From: Holophagaceae bacterium UBA692
Lineage (GTDB): Bacteria > Acidobacteriota > Holophagae > Holophagales > Holophagaceae
DNA: 18,561 nt
Reading direction: 5' to 3'
Assembly: GCA_002297665.1 (NCBI GenBank)
Contig: DBMS01000039.1
Location: forward strand, 1-18,561
The notes beneath the pieces are model-generated. The model ran no database searches, was not told the origin of the DNA, and saw only the letters and a program-made list of their open reading frames with translations. The position numbers were made by a program, and so were the translations under genes. Shown one piece after another: positions 1-7,489 of this stretch. How positions within the stretch are numbered: position 1 is the stretch's first letter; every line of letters starts with the position of its first letter.

Positions 1-86
1 GGGGCTGCTCCCGCACGGGTTCGCGCCGGAGGACGTCGGGGCGCGGGGTCTCCTCGCGGGGCTGCTCCCGGATGGGTTCCCGCCGG
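1..86 (-). repeat. 57-bp in-frame tandem repeat in the FecR/DUF6600 protein tail
   Basis: The sequence at 1-29 recurs at 58-86 with three mismatches, a period of 57 bp or 19 codons. On the minus strand the unit reads RREP(I/V)REQP, followed in the complete copy by REETPRPDVL. The array continues beyond the left edge, so the copy number is unknown. Confidence 0.8.
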
Positions 87-1573
87 TTGATCTCGATCCG
101 GGGCCGGTCCTCCCGCTCGGGCCGCGGCCGGTCGCCGTTGCCGGGACGGACCACGGGCCTGGGGGCCTCGGGCCGGGGGCGTTCCATGCGGGTGAAGCCG
201 CCCCGGGCGCCGGGCTCCTGGGGCCTGAGGACGGGGCGTCCGGTTTCCCGGGTGTAGACCGCCACGCGCTCCCGGGCCACGGCGGGCTGGTCCGCCACGC
301 GCCGGAACCGCACCGGGTCCCTGAGCTCCTGGCGGTTCACGATGATCCGGCCCTGGAACCAGGGGCGGGCGCCCCGTTCGGGGGGGCGGTTGAACACGCC
401 CACCACGGCCGGGTCGCGGTGGAACCAGGGCCGGAGGTTGCGGTCGCCCACGTGGTGGACGTCCACCACGTTCCAGCAGTGCTGGCGGTCCCGCCACCGC
501 ACCGGGCGGTTGTGGAAGCCCAGCGGGGACCATCCGAACCAGGCGCCCGTGCTGTGCCAGGCCACCCAGGCCGGGCTGTAGTAGACGCCGGGGATCCAGT
601 ACCAGCCCAGGCCCACGCGCCAGCCCCAGCGGCCGTGATGGCAGGTCACGTAGCCCCAGGGTTCGCTGCTCACCCAGGTCATGCCGCCGCCGAAGGCGCC
701 CCAGTAGCCGTTGCTGTAGGGGCTCCAGTCCGCGTCCACGACGGTGGGGGTCCAGCACCAGGATTCCGTGTCCTCCACGTAGACCCACTTCCCGTTGCCG
801 TCCAGGTCCTCGGCGTAGTAGCGGATCTCCGGCGGCACGCGGGAGGCGCTCTCGCTGGGGCGCGGCCTCACCAGCGCCTCGGCCCACTGGTCGAACTCCC
901 CGAGCGCGTAGGCGTTGAAGTCCGACACCCGGTCCAGCACGTCGTTGTCGCCGTAGACCGTCAGGCGCTGGCCGGCGTAGATCCGGGCCTGGCCCTCGGC
1001 GTTGGTCCAGGTGGCCTGGCCCCCGTGGACCAGGAAGGCCACCTTGTCGCCCCGGGGGTCCTTGGAGACCAGGAAGGTGGCCTCGGGGCGGGAGGCGCCC
1101 CGGGTTCCCAGGGAGCCGCTGCCCGAGGGGGTGTCCACGCGGATGACGGCCTCGCTCTGGGCGCCGCGGCACACCCGCAATTCGCCCCGCTCCAGCACCA
1201 GGAGCACCCGGCGTTCCGCATCCTGGTCGGAGAACAGCGCCGCCACGCGGAAGCGGGTCCCGGCGCCGAAGGCGACGGCGCTGCCGTCGCCCAGTTGCAG
1301 GACGCCACGCCCGCGGCTTTCCACCACATCCCCTTCGGCCACGGGCACGCCCCGGGTGAGGGGCTCGTCCTCCTCGCCCTTGCGCACGGTGACGGCGCCC
1401 TCCACGACCTTGACCTGGGCGTAGCGCTCGGGGCTTTCGCCCACTTCGTAGTCCTGCTGGTCCAATTCGTCCACCAGGTCGTTGGGGTCCTGGGGGGCCG
1501 TCCGGGGCAGGAGCGCCACGCCGGACAGGAGCAGCGCCGGTACGAGTGCGGCGGCGAAACGGTTGCGGATCAT
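1..1573 (-). CDS. FecR-domain / DUF6600 envelope protein (3'-truncated by window edge)
   Basis: An open frame runs from an ATG at 1573 to the left edge without a stop (524 codons seen), so the C-terminus is missing. The start has a GGAGG at 1580-1584, six bases upstream. The product begins with a signal peptide (MIRNRF, then an Ala/Leu/Val-rich core ending near Thr-Ala-Pro). Residues about 50-200 look like a FecR domain (KVVEGAVTVRKG, VLQLGDGSAVAFG, and the later GQRLTVYG). Residues about 235-380 are Trp-rich and match the DUF6600 pattern (SEPWGYVTCHHGRWGW, LGWYWIPGVYYSPAWVAW, WFGWSPLGF). The rest is a low-complexity Arg/Glu/Pro tail with a 19-residue tandem repeat near the edge. Proteins of this architecture are common in Acidobacteriota and Myxococcota and have no established biochemical role. 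I infer a periplasmic or surface-associated structural protein. It lies 87 bp downstream of the 1661-2317 gene on the same strand and may have its own promoter. Confidence 0.85.
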   Translation of the reverse strand, partial: MIRNRFAAALVPALLLSGVALLPRTAPQDPNDLVDELDQQDYEVGESPERYAQVKVVEGAVTVRKGEEDEPLTRGVPVAEGDVVESRGRGVLQLGDGSAVAFGAGTRFRVAALFSDQDAERRVLLVLERGELRVCRGAQSEAVIRVDTPSGSGSLGTRGASRPEATFLVSKDPRGDKVAFLVHGGQATWTNAEGQARIYAGQRLTVYGDNDVLDRVSDFNAYALGEFDQWAEALVRPRPSESASRVPPEIRYYAEDLDGNGKWVYVEDTESWCWTPTVVDADWSPYSNGYWGAFGGGMTWVSSEPWGYVTCHHGRWGWRVGLGWYWIPGVYYSPAWVAWHSTGAWFGWSPLGFHNRPVRWRDRQHCWNVVDVHHVGDRNLRPWFHRDPAVVGVFNRPPERGARPWFQGRIIVNRQELRDPVRFRRVADQPAVARERVAVYTRETGRPVLRPQEPGARGGFTRMERPRPEAPRPVVRPGNGDRPRPEREDRPRIEINRREPIREQPREETPRPDVLRREPVREQP

Positions 1574-1660
1574 GGTGCGCCTCCAGATTGTTGCCGGATT
1601 GGATGCGATTTCCCTGCCAAGGTTGACCCGGGAGTCCGCTTAAGGTTTACCTGGGAAAAA

Positions 1661-2317
1661 TCAGCTCCTGGGGAAGGGCTGCAGGGCGGTTCCGGAAGGG
1701 CGGTTGGCGGGGTTCTCCCGGCCCAACTGGAGAAGCTGGGGGAGCAGGGCCATCCAGGGAACCGACCAGCATTCCGAGGCGCCGGGCCCGAGGTCCTCGC
1801 GCACCTCCAGCCGGTCGGGATGGAAGACCAGCCGGAAGCTGCGGCCGCCCGGAAGGGGCAGGTAGCTGATGTTGGCCGTGGCGGGGTGGATGAGGGTGAT
1901 CACCCGCTCGTCGTCCGAGAGGATCCACAAAAGGCCTTCCAGGGCGGGCCGGAAGTCCAGGTCCTTGACGGGCAGGGCCCCGATGCCCTGGGTGAGCAGG
2001 GAACGCCCGGAAAACCGCACGAGGTCGAAGGACGTGACCGGCACGCCCCCGTCCCGCCACACATGAAGCGGGCGTCCCGGCAGTCCGGTCCGCAGGAGGA
2101 TCATGCCGCGGCCGTCGATGACCCGGATGGTGCCGTCGGGCGTGATGCGGGCCCGGATGGGCGCGCCGGCGGGAATGGGCTCCACCCGGGGCGGGGCGGG
2201 CAGGGCCCCGGGGTCCCCGGCCTTCCAGGGCACGGCCGCCGCGGCGTCCCAGGGGAGCTTGCCGGGGGCCTGGGCGCCCAGGAGAAGGCCGCTCAGGAAG
2301 AGGGTGACCAGCCGCAC
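1661..2317 (-). CDS. Secreted hypothetical protein, 218 aa
   Basis: This frame opens at a GTG (2315-2317) preceded by GGAGG at 2322-2326, and it overlaps the end of the tatD gene by 25 bp. The N-terminus is a short signal peptide (MRLVTLFLSGLLLGAQAPG). The mature part contains short beta-strand-like segments (RARITPDGTIRVIDGRGMILLRTG, with a later RSFRLVFHPDRLEVREDLG) and two aromatic patches (LLWILSDDERVITLIHP; ECWSVPWMALLPQL). I do not recognise a family. The alternating strands would suit a small beta-propeller-like or beta-sandwich periplasmic protein, but this is only an impression. The open frame extends far upstream of the GTG, where it is merely an alternative frame of tatD. The overlap implies translational coupling to tatD. 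Confidence 0.7.
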   Translation of the reverse strand: MRLVTLFLSGLLLGAQAPGKLPWDAAAAVPWKAGDPGALPAPPRVEPIPAGAPIRARITPDGTIRVIDGRGMILLRTGLPGRPLHVWRDGGVPVTSFDLVRFSGRSLLTQGIGALPVKDLDFRPALEGLLWILSDDERVITLIHPATANISYLPLPGGRSFRLVFHPDRLEVREDLGPGASECWSVPWMALLPQLLQLGRENPANRPSGTALQPFPRS

Positions 2318-3066
2318 AGGGCCTCCAGGTTGCCGGTGGTGATCTCGGCCAGGCGCTCCGGCGCCAGACCCCGCAGGGCCGCCACCTGGGCGGCCACGTA
2401 GGTGACGTGGGCCGGTTCGTTGGCCTTGCCCCGGTGGGGGACCGGCGCCAGGTAGGGGGCGTCGGTCTCCACCAGGATGCGGTCCAGGGGCGCCCAGCCC
2501 GCCACCTCCCGGATGGCCTGGGCGTTCCGGAAGGTGACGATGCCCGAGAAGCTCAGGTGGAAGCCCAGGTCCAGGGCGTCCCGGGCGAAGGCCAGGTCCT
2601 CGCTGAAGCAGTGGATGATCCCGCGGGAGGCCCCCTCCTCGCGCAGGATGGCGAGGGTGGCCGCGGGCGCCTCGCGGGTGTGGATCATCAGGGGCTTGCC
2701 CACCTTGGCGGCGAGGCGGATCTGGGCCCGGAAGACGGCCTCCTGGGTGTCCCGGGGGCTCAGGTCGTAGTGCCAGTCCAGGCCCGTCTCCCCCACGAAC
2801 AGGACCTCGGGCGCGGCCAGCAGGGCCTCCAGGGCCTCCCCGGCGAGGGCGTCCCAGGTGCGGGCGTCGTGGGGGTGGACGCCCAGGGAGGCACGCACCT
2901 GGGGGGCCCGGCGCGCCAGGGCCAGCACCAGCCTGGAGTCGTCCAGGTTGCATCCCACGGCCACCAGGCCCGAGACGCCGGCGGCCCGCGCCCGGTCCAG
3001 CACGGCCTCCAGTTGATCCTCTCCCAGGTAGCTGCCCGTGAGGTGGCAGTGGGAATCCACCAGCAT
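2293..3066 (-). CDS. TatD-family metal-dependent hydrolase
   Basis: This 257-residue protein matches the TatD/YcfH family of TIM-barrel metallohydrolases, whose members are cytoplasmic and have been linked to 3'-exonuclease or DNase activity. All metal ligands are visible: His6 and His8 (VDSHCHL), Glu93 (VGETGLDWHYD), His129 (LMIHTREA), His152 (GIIHCFSED) and Asp202 (VETDAPYLAP). Length is normal for the family. An ATG seven codons upstream (3087) is open, but family members start at the equivalent of MLVDSH, and the ATG at 3066 has a GGAG about ten bases upstream, so I prefer it. The gene is divergent from the response regulator at 3130 (63-bp gap) and is first in the leftward cluster. The exact substrate cannot be told from sequence. 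Confidence 0.93.
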   Translation of the reverse strand: MLVDSHCHLTGSYLGEDQLEAVLDRARAAGVSGLVAVGCNLDDSRLVLALARRAPQVRASLGVHPHDARTWDALAGEALEALLAAPEVLFVGETGLDWHYDLSPRDTQEAVFRAQIRLAAKVGKPLMIHTREAPAATLAILREEGASRGIIHCFSEDLAFARDALDLGFHLSFSGIVTFRNAQAIREVAGWAPLDRILVETDAPYLAPVPHRGKANEPAHVTYVAAQVAALRGLAPERLAEITTGNLEALCGWSPSS

Positions 3067-3129
3067 AATGACGTCTCCGGACTCCATGTTGCCATGCCCC
3101 GGGGGGGAAAGACCGGATACGCTCTATTC

Positions 3130-4509
3130 ATGCGCCCCCTCACCACCCTCCTCATCGTGGACGACGAGCCCGGAATCCGCCGTTCACTGGGGGAATCCCT
3201 GGCCGAGGAAGGGTACGGGGTCCTCAAGGCCGAGCGCGGGGAACAGGCCCTGGACCTGCTGGCCCAGGACGACGGGGAAGGCATCCACCTGATGCTGCTC
3301 GACGTGTGGCTTCCGGGCATCGACGGGCTGGAGACCCTCAAGCAGGCCAAGGCCATGCGGGCCGACCTGCCGGTGATCATGATCTCGGGCCACGGCAACA
3401 TCGACACCGCCATGCAGGCCACGAAACTGGGCGCCTTCGACTTCCTGGAGAAGCCCATCGACCTGGACCGCCTCCTCCTGGTGGTGGCCAACGCCCTCAA
3501 GCAGCGCAGCCTGGAGGCCGAGAACCTGCGGCTCCACCAGGAGGTGGACCAGGACCGGTTCTTCCTGGCGGAAAGCCCGGCCATGCGCAGGCTCCTCTCC
3601 GACGTCGAGCTGGTGGCTCCTACCGAGGGGCGGGTGCTGCTCATGGGCGAGAACGGCAGCGGCAAGGAGGAGGTGGCCCGGCTCCTGCACGAACGCAGCC
3701 CCCGGGCCAACGCCCCCTTCGTGGAGGTGAACTGCGCGGCCATCCCCGAGGAATTGATCGAATCCGAGCTCTTCGGCCACGTGAAGGGCGCCTTCACCGG
3801 CGCCGTGCGGGACCAGAAGGGCAAGTTCAAGGAGGCCCACCTGGGCACCCTCTTCCTGGACGAGGTCGGCGACATGTCGCTCAAGACCCAGGCCAAGGTG
3901 CTCCGCGCCCTGCAGGAAGGGCGCATCGAGCCCGTGGGCGGCGGCGGGGCCGTGAGCGTGGACGTGCGCATCATCGCCGCCACCAACAAGGACCTCACCG
4001 AGGAGATCAAGGCCGGGCGCTTCCGCGAGGACCTCTACTTCCGCCTCGCCGTGGTCCCGCTGCGGGTTCCGCCCCTGCGGGAGCGCGCCGAGGAGCTCAT
4101 CCAGCTGGCCGAGGCCTTCATCCAGCGCATCGCCCGCAAGTACGGGCGCCCCCCCCGGCGCCTCGCGGCCGACGCCCGGGACACGCTCCTGCGCCACGAC
4201 TGGCCAGGCAACGTTCGCGAGCTGAAGAACCTCATGGAGCGCGCCGTGATCCTCAGCCGCGGCGCCGAGATCACCACCCGCGACCTGGGCGCCCTGGCGG
4301 TGCGCCACCTCGCCGAGCCCGACCCCTTCTCCTTCCCCGAGTTCCCGAGCCTCAAGGACGCCCGCGACTGGTTCGAGGGCGCGTACATCCAGCGGGAGCT
4401 CAAGCTCCAGAACGGCAACATGACGCGCGTGGCCGAACGGCTCGGCCTGGACCGCTCCAACCTTTACAAGCGCCTGAAGGCCCTGGGCATCGAGGCGAGA
4501 GACTCCTGA
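3130..4509 (+). CDS. Sigma-54-dependent response regulator, NtrX-like
   Basis: This 459-residue protein has the complete NtrC-family layout. The receiver domain spans about 5-120, with acidic pocket Asp11/Asp12, phospho-acceptor Asp58 (LLDVWLPG), Ser86 (MISGHGN) and Lys108 (LEKPI). A sigma-54 AAA+ domain follows at about 145-375, with Walker A GENGSGKE (173-180), the sigma-54 contact loop GAFTGA (220-225), Walker B LFLDEVGD and the WPGNVREL motif. A Fis-type helix-turn-helix lies at about 420-455 (MTRVAERLGLDRSNLYKRLK). The wording of the receiver (ISGHGNIDTAMQATKLGAFDFLEKP) resembles NtrX more than NtrC. It should act in the cytoplasm, opening sigma-54 promoters when phosphorylated. No histidine kinase is in the window. 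The ATG at 3130 is chosen because the receiver begins immediately after it; no good ribosome site is visible. The gene overlaps the next one by a shared base (TGATG). Confidence 0.95.
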   Translation: MRPLTTLLIVDDEPGIRRSLGESLAEEGYGVLKAERGEQALDLLAQDDGEGIHLMLLDVWLPGIDGLETLKQAKAMRADLPVIMISGHGNIDTAMQATKLGAFDFLEKPIDLDRLLLVVANALKQRSLEAENLRLHQEVDQDRFFLAESPAMRRLLSDVELVAPTEGRVLLMGENGSGKEEVARLLHERSPRANAPFVEVNCAAIPEELIESELFGHVKGAFTGAVRDQKGKFKEAHLGTLFLDEVGDMSLKTQAKVLRALQEGRIEPVGGGGAVSVDVRIIAATNKDLTEEIKAGRFREDLYFRLAVVPLRVPPLRERAEELIQLAEAFIQRIARKYGRPPRRLAADARDTLLRHDWPGNVRELKNLMERAVILSRGAEITTRDLGALAVRHLAEPDPFSFPEFPSLKDARDWFEGAYIQRELKLQNGNMTRVAERLGLDRSNLYKRLKALGIEARDS

Positions 4510-4931
4510 TGGAACGGGTGTGGATGAAGATCGGCGAAGCCGCCCGGCGCATCGGAGTGAGCCCCAAGGACCTCCGGTACTGGGAGACGATCATCCCGGA
4601 GATCCAGCCCCGGCGCAGCCGCGGCAACCTCCGCTACTACCACGTGGACGAGCTCGACCGCCTCCAGCGCATCCACGGGTGGCTGCAGGAGGGCCTCACC
4701 GTCAGCGACTGCCGGGAACTGCTGCTCACCGGACACCTGGCCCGGGGCCTGGACCTGGGGCTGGATCCCGAGCCCGCGCCGCCCTTGCCGGCAGACCGCC
4801 CGCCCCGCAGGCCCCATGTGCAGACCGCGCCCCGGGCCCCGGAACTGGCCAAGGTCCGGGCGGCCCTCAAGCGTCTGCTCGCGCAGTTGTCGGGCCGGGA
4901 TGGGGACCACGATGTTCAAATGTTGAAATGA
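4509..4931 (+). CDS. MerR-family transcriptional regulator
   Basis: This 140-residue protein has an N-terminal winged-helix MerR DNA-binding domain: KIGEAARRIGVSPKDLRYWE, followed by RGNLRYYHVDELDRLQRIHGWLQEGLTVSDCRELL. This is the LRYWE subtype, which lacks an obvious metal- or drug-sensing C-terminus. The tail (about 80-140) is Pro/Arg/Leu-rich and short, with no Cys cluster for metal binding, so the effector is unknown. Its ATG sits inside the stop of the sigma-54 regulator (TGATG), so the two are almost certainly one translationally coupled unit. No terminator hairpin is evident after the stop. Possible targets are its own operon or the surface locus starting at 5045; that is inference from position. 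Confidence 0.88.
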   Translation: MERVWMKIGEAARRIGVSPKDLRYWETIIPEIQPRRSRGNLRYYHVDELDRLQRIHGWLQEGLTVSDCRELLLTGHLARGLDLGLDPEPAPPLPADRPPRRPHVQTAPRAPELAKVRAALKRLLAQLSGRDGDHDVQMLK

Positions 4932-5044
4932 CAAAGTTAAACAGAACTAAGTAAATAACACTAATCAGATATCCTTAACTTGAGGGCCGGATTCTCCGAA
5001 GATCTGGAAAGGGGCCGCGCGTCCCTCGAGGGGGATAACGGACC
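4932..5044 (+). promoter_or_regulatory. AT-rich intergenic region, probable promoter of the surface locus
   Basis: This 113-bp gap contains the most AT-rich stretch nearby (about 4932-4980, with TTAAAC, TAAGTAAATAA and GATATCC), in sharp contrast to the GC-rich flanks. It precedes the three-gene surface operon, so a promoter is expected here. I could not fix a -35/-10 pair or a sigma-54 GG/GC element with confidence. A GAGGGG ribosome site lies at 5029-5034, partly inside the 10-bp palindrome CCCTCGAGGG (5023-5032). Confidence 0.45.
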
Positions 5045-5644
5045 ATGAACCGAGCGACCTGCTTGATGGCGGTTGTGTACTTGTTTGCCTGCATTCCGGC
5101 CCGTGCCGGGGATTGGCGCTGGAGCGCCCTTGCGAGCCTCGGCGCCTCCTCCGGCGACCTCAAGGACACCGCCGGCGGGGGCCCCGGCCTGGGCCTGGGC
5201 GTCACCGCCGAGCGCCCCGTGCGCGGCGAGGACCGCCTGCGGGTGCGCCTCGACGGCCTCTTCCTCCCCGCCGCCCACCGCACCGGCACCGGCACCACCG
5301 CCGGGGTGGACTGGACCCGCAGGCTGGACACCCGGGTCCAGGGCTGGTCCCTGGGCGCCGAATACCTCTTCGACCAGCCCTTCGGCCTTCGCCGCCTCAG
5401 CGCCGGGGGCGGCCTCGCCGCCGTGCGGTGGACGGTGGACGCCACCAGCACCCTGGACCTCCCCGGGGCCGGCACCGTCGTGGAGGCCAGCAGGCCCTCC
5501 TGGACGAAGCTGGGAGCGGCCCTGGTGGCCGACTGCCGCCTCACCGGCCATCTCCGGGCCACGGCGCGGCTCCTTTCCTGCCCCTACGGGTGGGAGGGCG
5601 AGCGCGTGAACGTGGCGCACCTGGGCCTGGCCTGGACCTTCTGA
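5045..5644 (+). CDS. Small outer-membrane beta-barrel protein, 199 aa
   Basis: The protein starts with a clear signal peptide (MNRATCLMAVVYLFACIPARA, cleaved before GDW). The mature region of about 178 residues has alternating hydrophobic and polar strands with Gly-rich turns (WSALASLGASSGDL; GPGLGLGVTAERPV; DRLRVRLDGLFLPA; VQGWSLGAEYLF; LSAGGGLAAVRWTVDA; TKLGAALVADCRL; LRATARLLSCPY). It ends in VAHLGLAWTF, with the C-terminal aromatic residue typical of BAM-inserted barrels. About eight to ten strands would fit. No specific family is recognised. It is first in an apparent operon, 18 bp before the lipoprotein gene. It could anchor or help present the large secreted protein at 7486; a simple structural or porin-like role is equally possible. 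Confidence 0.8.
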   Translation: MNRATCLMAVVYLFACIPARAGDWRWSALASLGASSGDLKDTAGGGPGLGLGVTAERPVRGEDRLRVRLDGLFLPAAHRTGTGTTAGVDWTRRLDTRVQGWSLGAEYLFDQPFGLRRLSAGGGLAAVRWTVDATSTLDLPGAGTVVEASRPSWTKLGAALVADCRLTGHLRATARLLSCPYGWEGERVNVAHLGLAWTF

Positions 5645-5662
5645 CCTGAACCTGGAGCCGAC

Positions 5663-7489
5663 GTGAATCCCATCCGGATATCCCTCTGCATCCTCGTCCT
5701 GGCGGCCCTGGCCGGCTGCGGCGGGCAGAAGACGAACGGCGCCGACGCCGCGGGCGTCAACGCCATCGTCACCATCACCCCCGGGCCGGCCCGGGTCACG
5801 GTGGGCGGAACCCTCGCCTTCAGCGCCCAGTTGCGCCTGGGCTCGGGGTTCTCCTGGGCCGTGCGGCCCCAGGACCTGGGCACCTTCTCCGCGGACGGCG
5901 TGTTCACCGCCAAGGCCGCGGGGCAGGGCGTCGTGGTGGCCACCTGGAAGGACGACACCCGGTACGTGGGCACCACGTCCATCCAGGCCCTTCCCGCCCC
6001 CGACGCCACCATCACCTCCCCGGCCGTGGCCGACGTGTCCGCCGAAGGCCTGAAGGCATCCGTGCCGGACCAGCCCGGCAGCACCTACGACTGGACCGTC
6101 ACGGGCGGGACCATCACGGCCGGCGAAGGCACCCGCCAGATCACCATCAGGCCCCTGGCCACGGGCCGGATCCTCGTGGCTTGCGTCGTCACCAACCCGC
6201 TCCACGTCTCCACCGAAACCACCTGGCCCATCCAGGTGGTCGCAGCCCCGGCCATCACCCGGTTCCAGGGTCTCCCCGTCCTGGTGCGCCCGGGGGCGTC
6301 CACGGCGCTCTACGCGAGCTACCGCGGCTCCCGGGCCGTGGTGGATCCGGGCCAGGTGCCCATCGCCGACGGGGGCAGCATCCCCGTCAGTCCCCTCCAG
6401 ACCACCGACTACACCCTGACCGTCACCAACGAGGCCGGCGCCAGCGTCACGGCCCGGACCACCGTCCTCGTGGGCGATCCCTGCCCGCCGGCGGATCCCG
6501 CCCCGGGCGCCGCCTGGACGGATCCCGCCACGGGCCTCCAGATGGTCTACTGCCCCCCGGGCACCTTCTCCATGGGCGCCCCGTCCGGGGACGCCGACGC
6601 CCAGGACAACGAGCGCCCCGCCCATGCCGTCACCTTCGCGCAGGGCTTCTGGATGTCCCGCACCAAGGTCACCCAGGCCCAGTGGCAGGCCCTCATGGGA
6701 TCGAACCCCTCCTTCTTCCAGGACGCCGGTCCCTGCACGCGCTTCGGCGCCTTCCCCCTGCGCCCCGTGGAACAGGTCTCCTGGGAGGACGCCCAGGACT
6801 ACCTGGGGAACCTCAACGACCGCCTGGGGTGGAGCCTCTACCGGCTTCCTTCCGAGGCGGAATGGGAATACGCCTGCCGCGCCGGCACCTCCACGCGCTA
6901 CGTCTGGGGCGACGACGCCTCCGGCGCCCAGGCCCAGCCCCTGGCCTGGTTCGACGCCAACGCCGACCTGGTGGCGTGGCCCGTCGCCCAGCTCGCGCCG
7001 AACCCGTGGAACCTCGCGGACATGACCGGGGACGCCCTGGAATGGGTGGCGGATTGCTACCAGCCCGAGTACCTGGGAGCCCCCGCCGGGGGCCAGGCGG
7101 TCCTGGGCCTGGCCACGGCCAACCGGACCCTGCGCGGCGCGTCCTGGAACGACGGCATCGCCGACCTCCGGTCCTCGGCGCGCTACACCCGGCCCGGGAC
7201 CGAGCGCCAGCGCACCATCGGGTTCCGGGTGGTCCGGCCCCTGTGCGCGGCCCCGGTGATCTGGGACCTGCGGGCCACGCCGGCCACCCTGCCCGCGGGC
7301 GGCGACACCGTGACCCTCAACTGGCGCGTGGACGGGGCGACCCGGGCCTGGATGGACCAGGGCGTCGGCGACGTGACCTCCCTGAAGACCCTCACCCTGA
7401 CCGTGACCCGTTCCACCGGGTTCGCCCTGGCCGCCGAGAACTCCGGCGGCTGGGCCATGGCGACCGTGACCATCGAGGTGGCCCGATGA
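5663..7489 (+). CDS. Lipoprotein with Ig-like domains and an FGE/SUMF1-like domain
   Basis: The start is a GTG with GGAG five bases upstream (5654-5657). A type II signal peptide ends at lipobox LAGC, so Cys19 is the likely lipidation site. Ig-like beta domains occupy about 35-110 (BIG2-like: TITPGPARVTVGGTLAFSA, then GVFTAKAAGQGVVVATW), 113-195 and 198-270. Residues about 288-526 form a formylglycine-generating-enzyme-like (FGE/SUMF1, PvdO/EgtB fold) domain: MVYCPPGTFSMG, WMSRTKVTQAQWQALMG, RPVEQVSWEDAQDYL, LPSEAEWEYACRAGT, NLADMTGDALEWVAD, LRGASWN and IGFRVVR. A last Ig-like domain follows (530-608). The cysteine pair of true FGE, expected between LRGASW and GFRVV, is absent, so formylglycine formation is unlikely; a binding or scaffold role is more probable. 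The 3' end overlaps the start of the giant gene by four bases (ATGA). Confidence 0.9.
   Translation: MNPIRISLCILVLAALAGCGGQKTNGADAAGVNAIVTITPGPARVTVGGTLAFSAQLRLGSGFSWAVRPQDLGTFSADGVFTAKAAGQGVVVATWKDDTRYVGTTSIQALPAPDATITSPAVADVSAEGLKASVPDQPGSTYDWTVTGGTITAGEGTRQITIRPLATGRILVACVVTNPLHVSTETTWPIQVVAAPAITRFQGLPVLVRPGASTALYASYRGSRAVVDPGQVPIADGGSIPVSPLQTTDYTLTVTNEAGASVTARTTVLVGDPCPPADPAPGAAWTDPATGLQMVYCPPGTFSMGAPSGDADAQDNERPAHAVTFAQGFWMSRTKVTQAQWQALMGSNPSFFQDAGPCTRFGAFPLRPVEQVSWEDAQDYLGNLNDRLGWSLYRLPSEAEWEYACRAGTSTRYVWGDDASGAQAQPLAWFDANADLVAWPVAQLAPNPWNLADMTGDALEWVADCYQPEYLGAPAGGQAVLGLATANRTLRGASWNDGIADLRSSARYTRPGTERQRTIGFRVVRPLCAAPVIWDLRATPATLPAGGDTVTLNWRVDGATRAWMDQGVGDVTSLKTLTLTVTRSTGFALAAENSGGWAMATVTIEVAR

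Noticed and set aside
419..2401. 660-codon plus-strand open frame across the leftward genes
   Set aside because: It lies antisense to the FecR/DUF6600 gene and the 218-aa secreted protein gene, both of which have signal peptides and ribosome sites. Its product has no recognisable motif.
3067..3087. Earlier ATG for the TatD gene
   Set aside because: The seven extra residues have no family counterpart and there is no ribosome site before this ATG, unlike the one at 3066.
5023..5032. Palindrome CCCTCGAGGG as a terminator or operator
   Set aside because: A 10-bp palindrome with no loop and no T-run cannot work as a terminator. It is short enough to occur by chance in GC-rich DNA, although it does overlap the ribosome site of the 5045 gene.
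4985..5044. Sigma-54 promoter for the surface operon
   Set aside because: I looked for TGGCAC-N5-TTGC. Only a poor match (TGGAAAGGGGCCGCGC) is present, so direct control by the upstream activator is not supported by a recognisable site.
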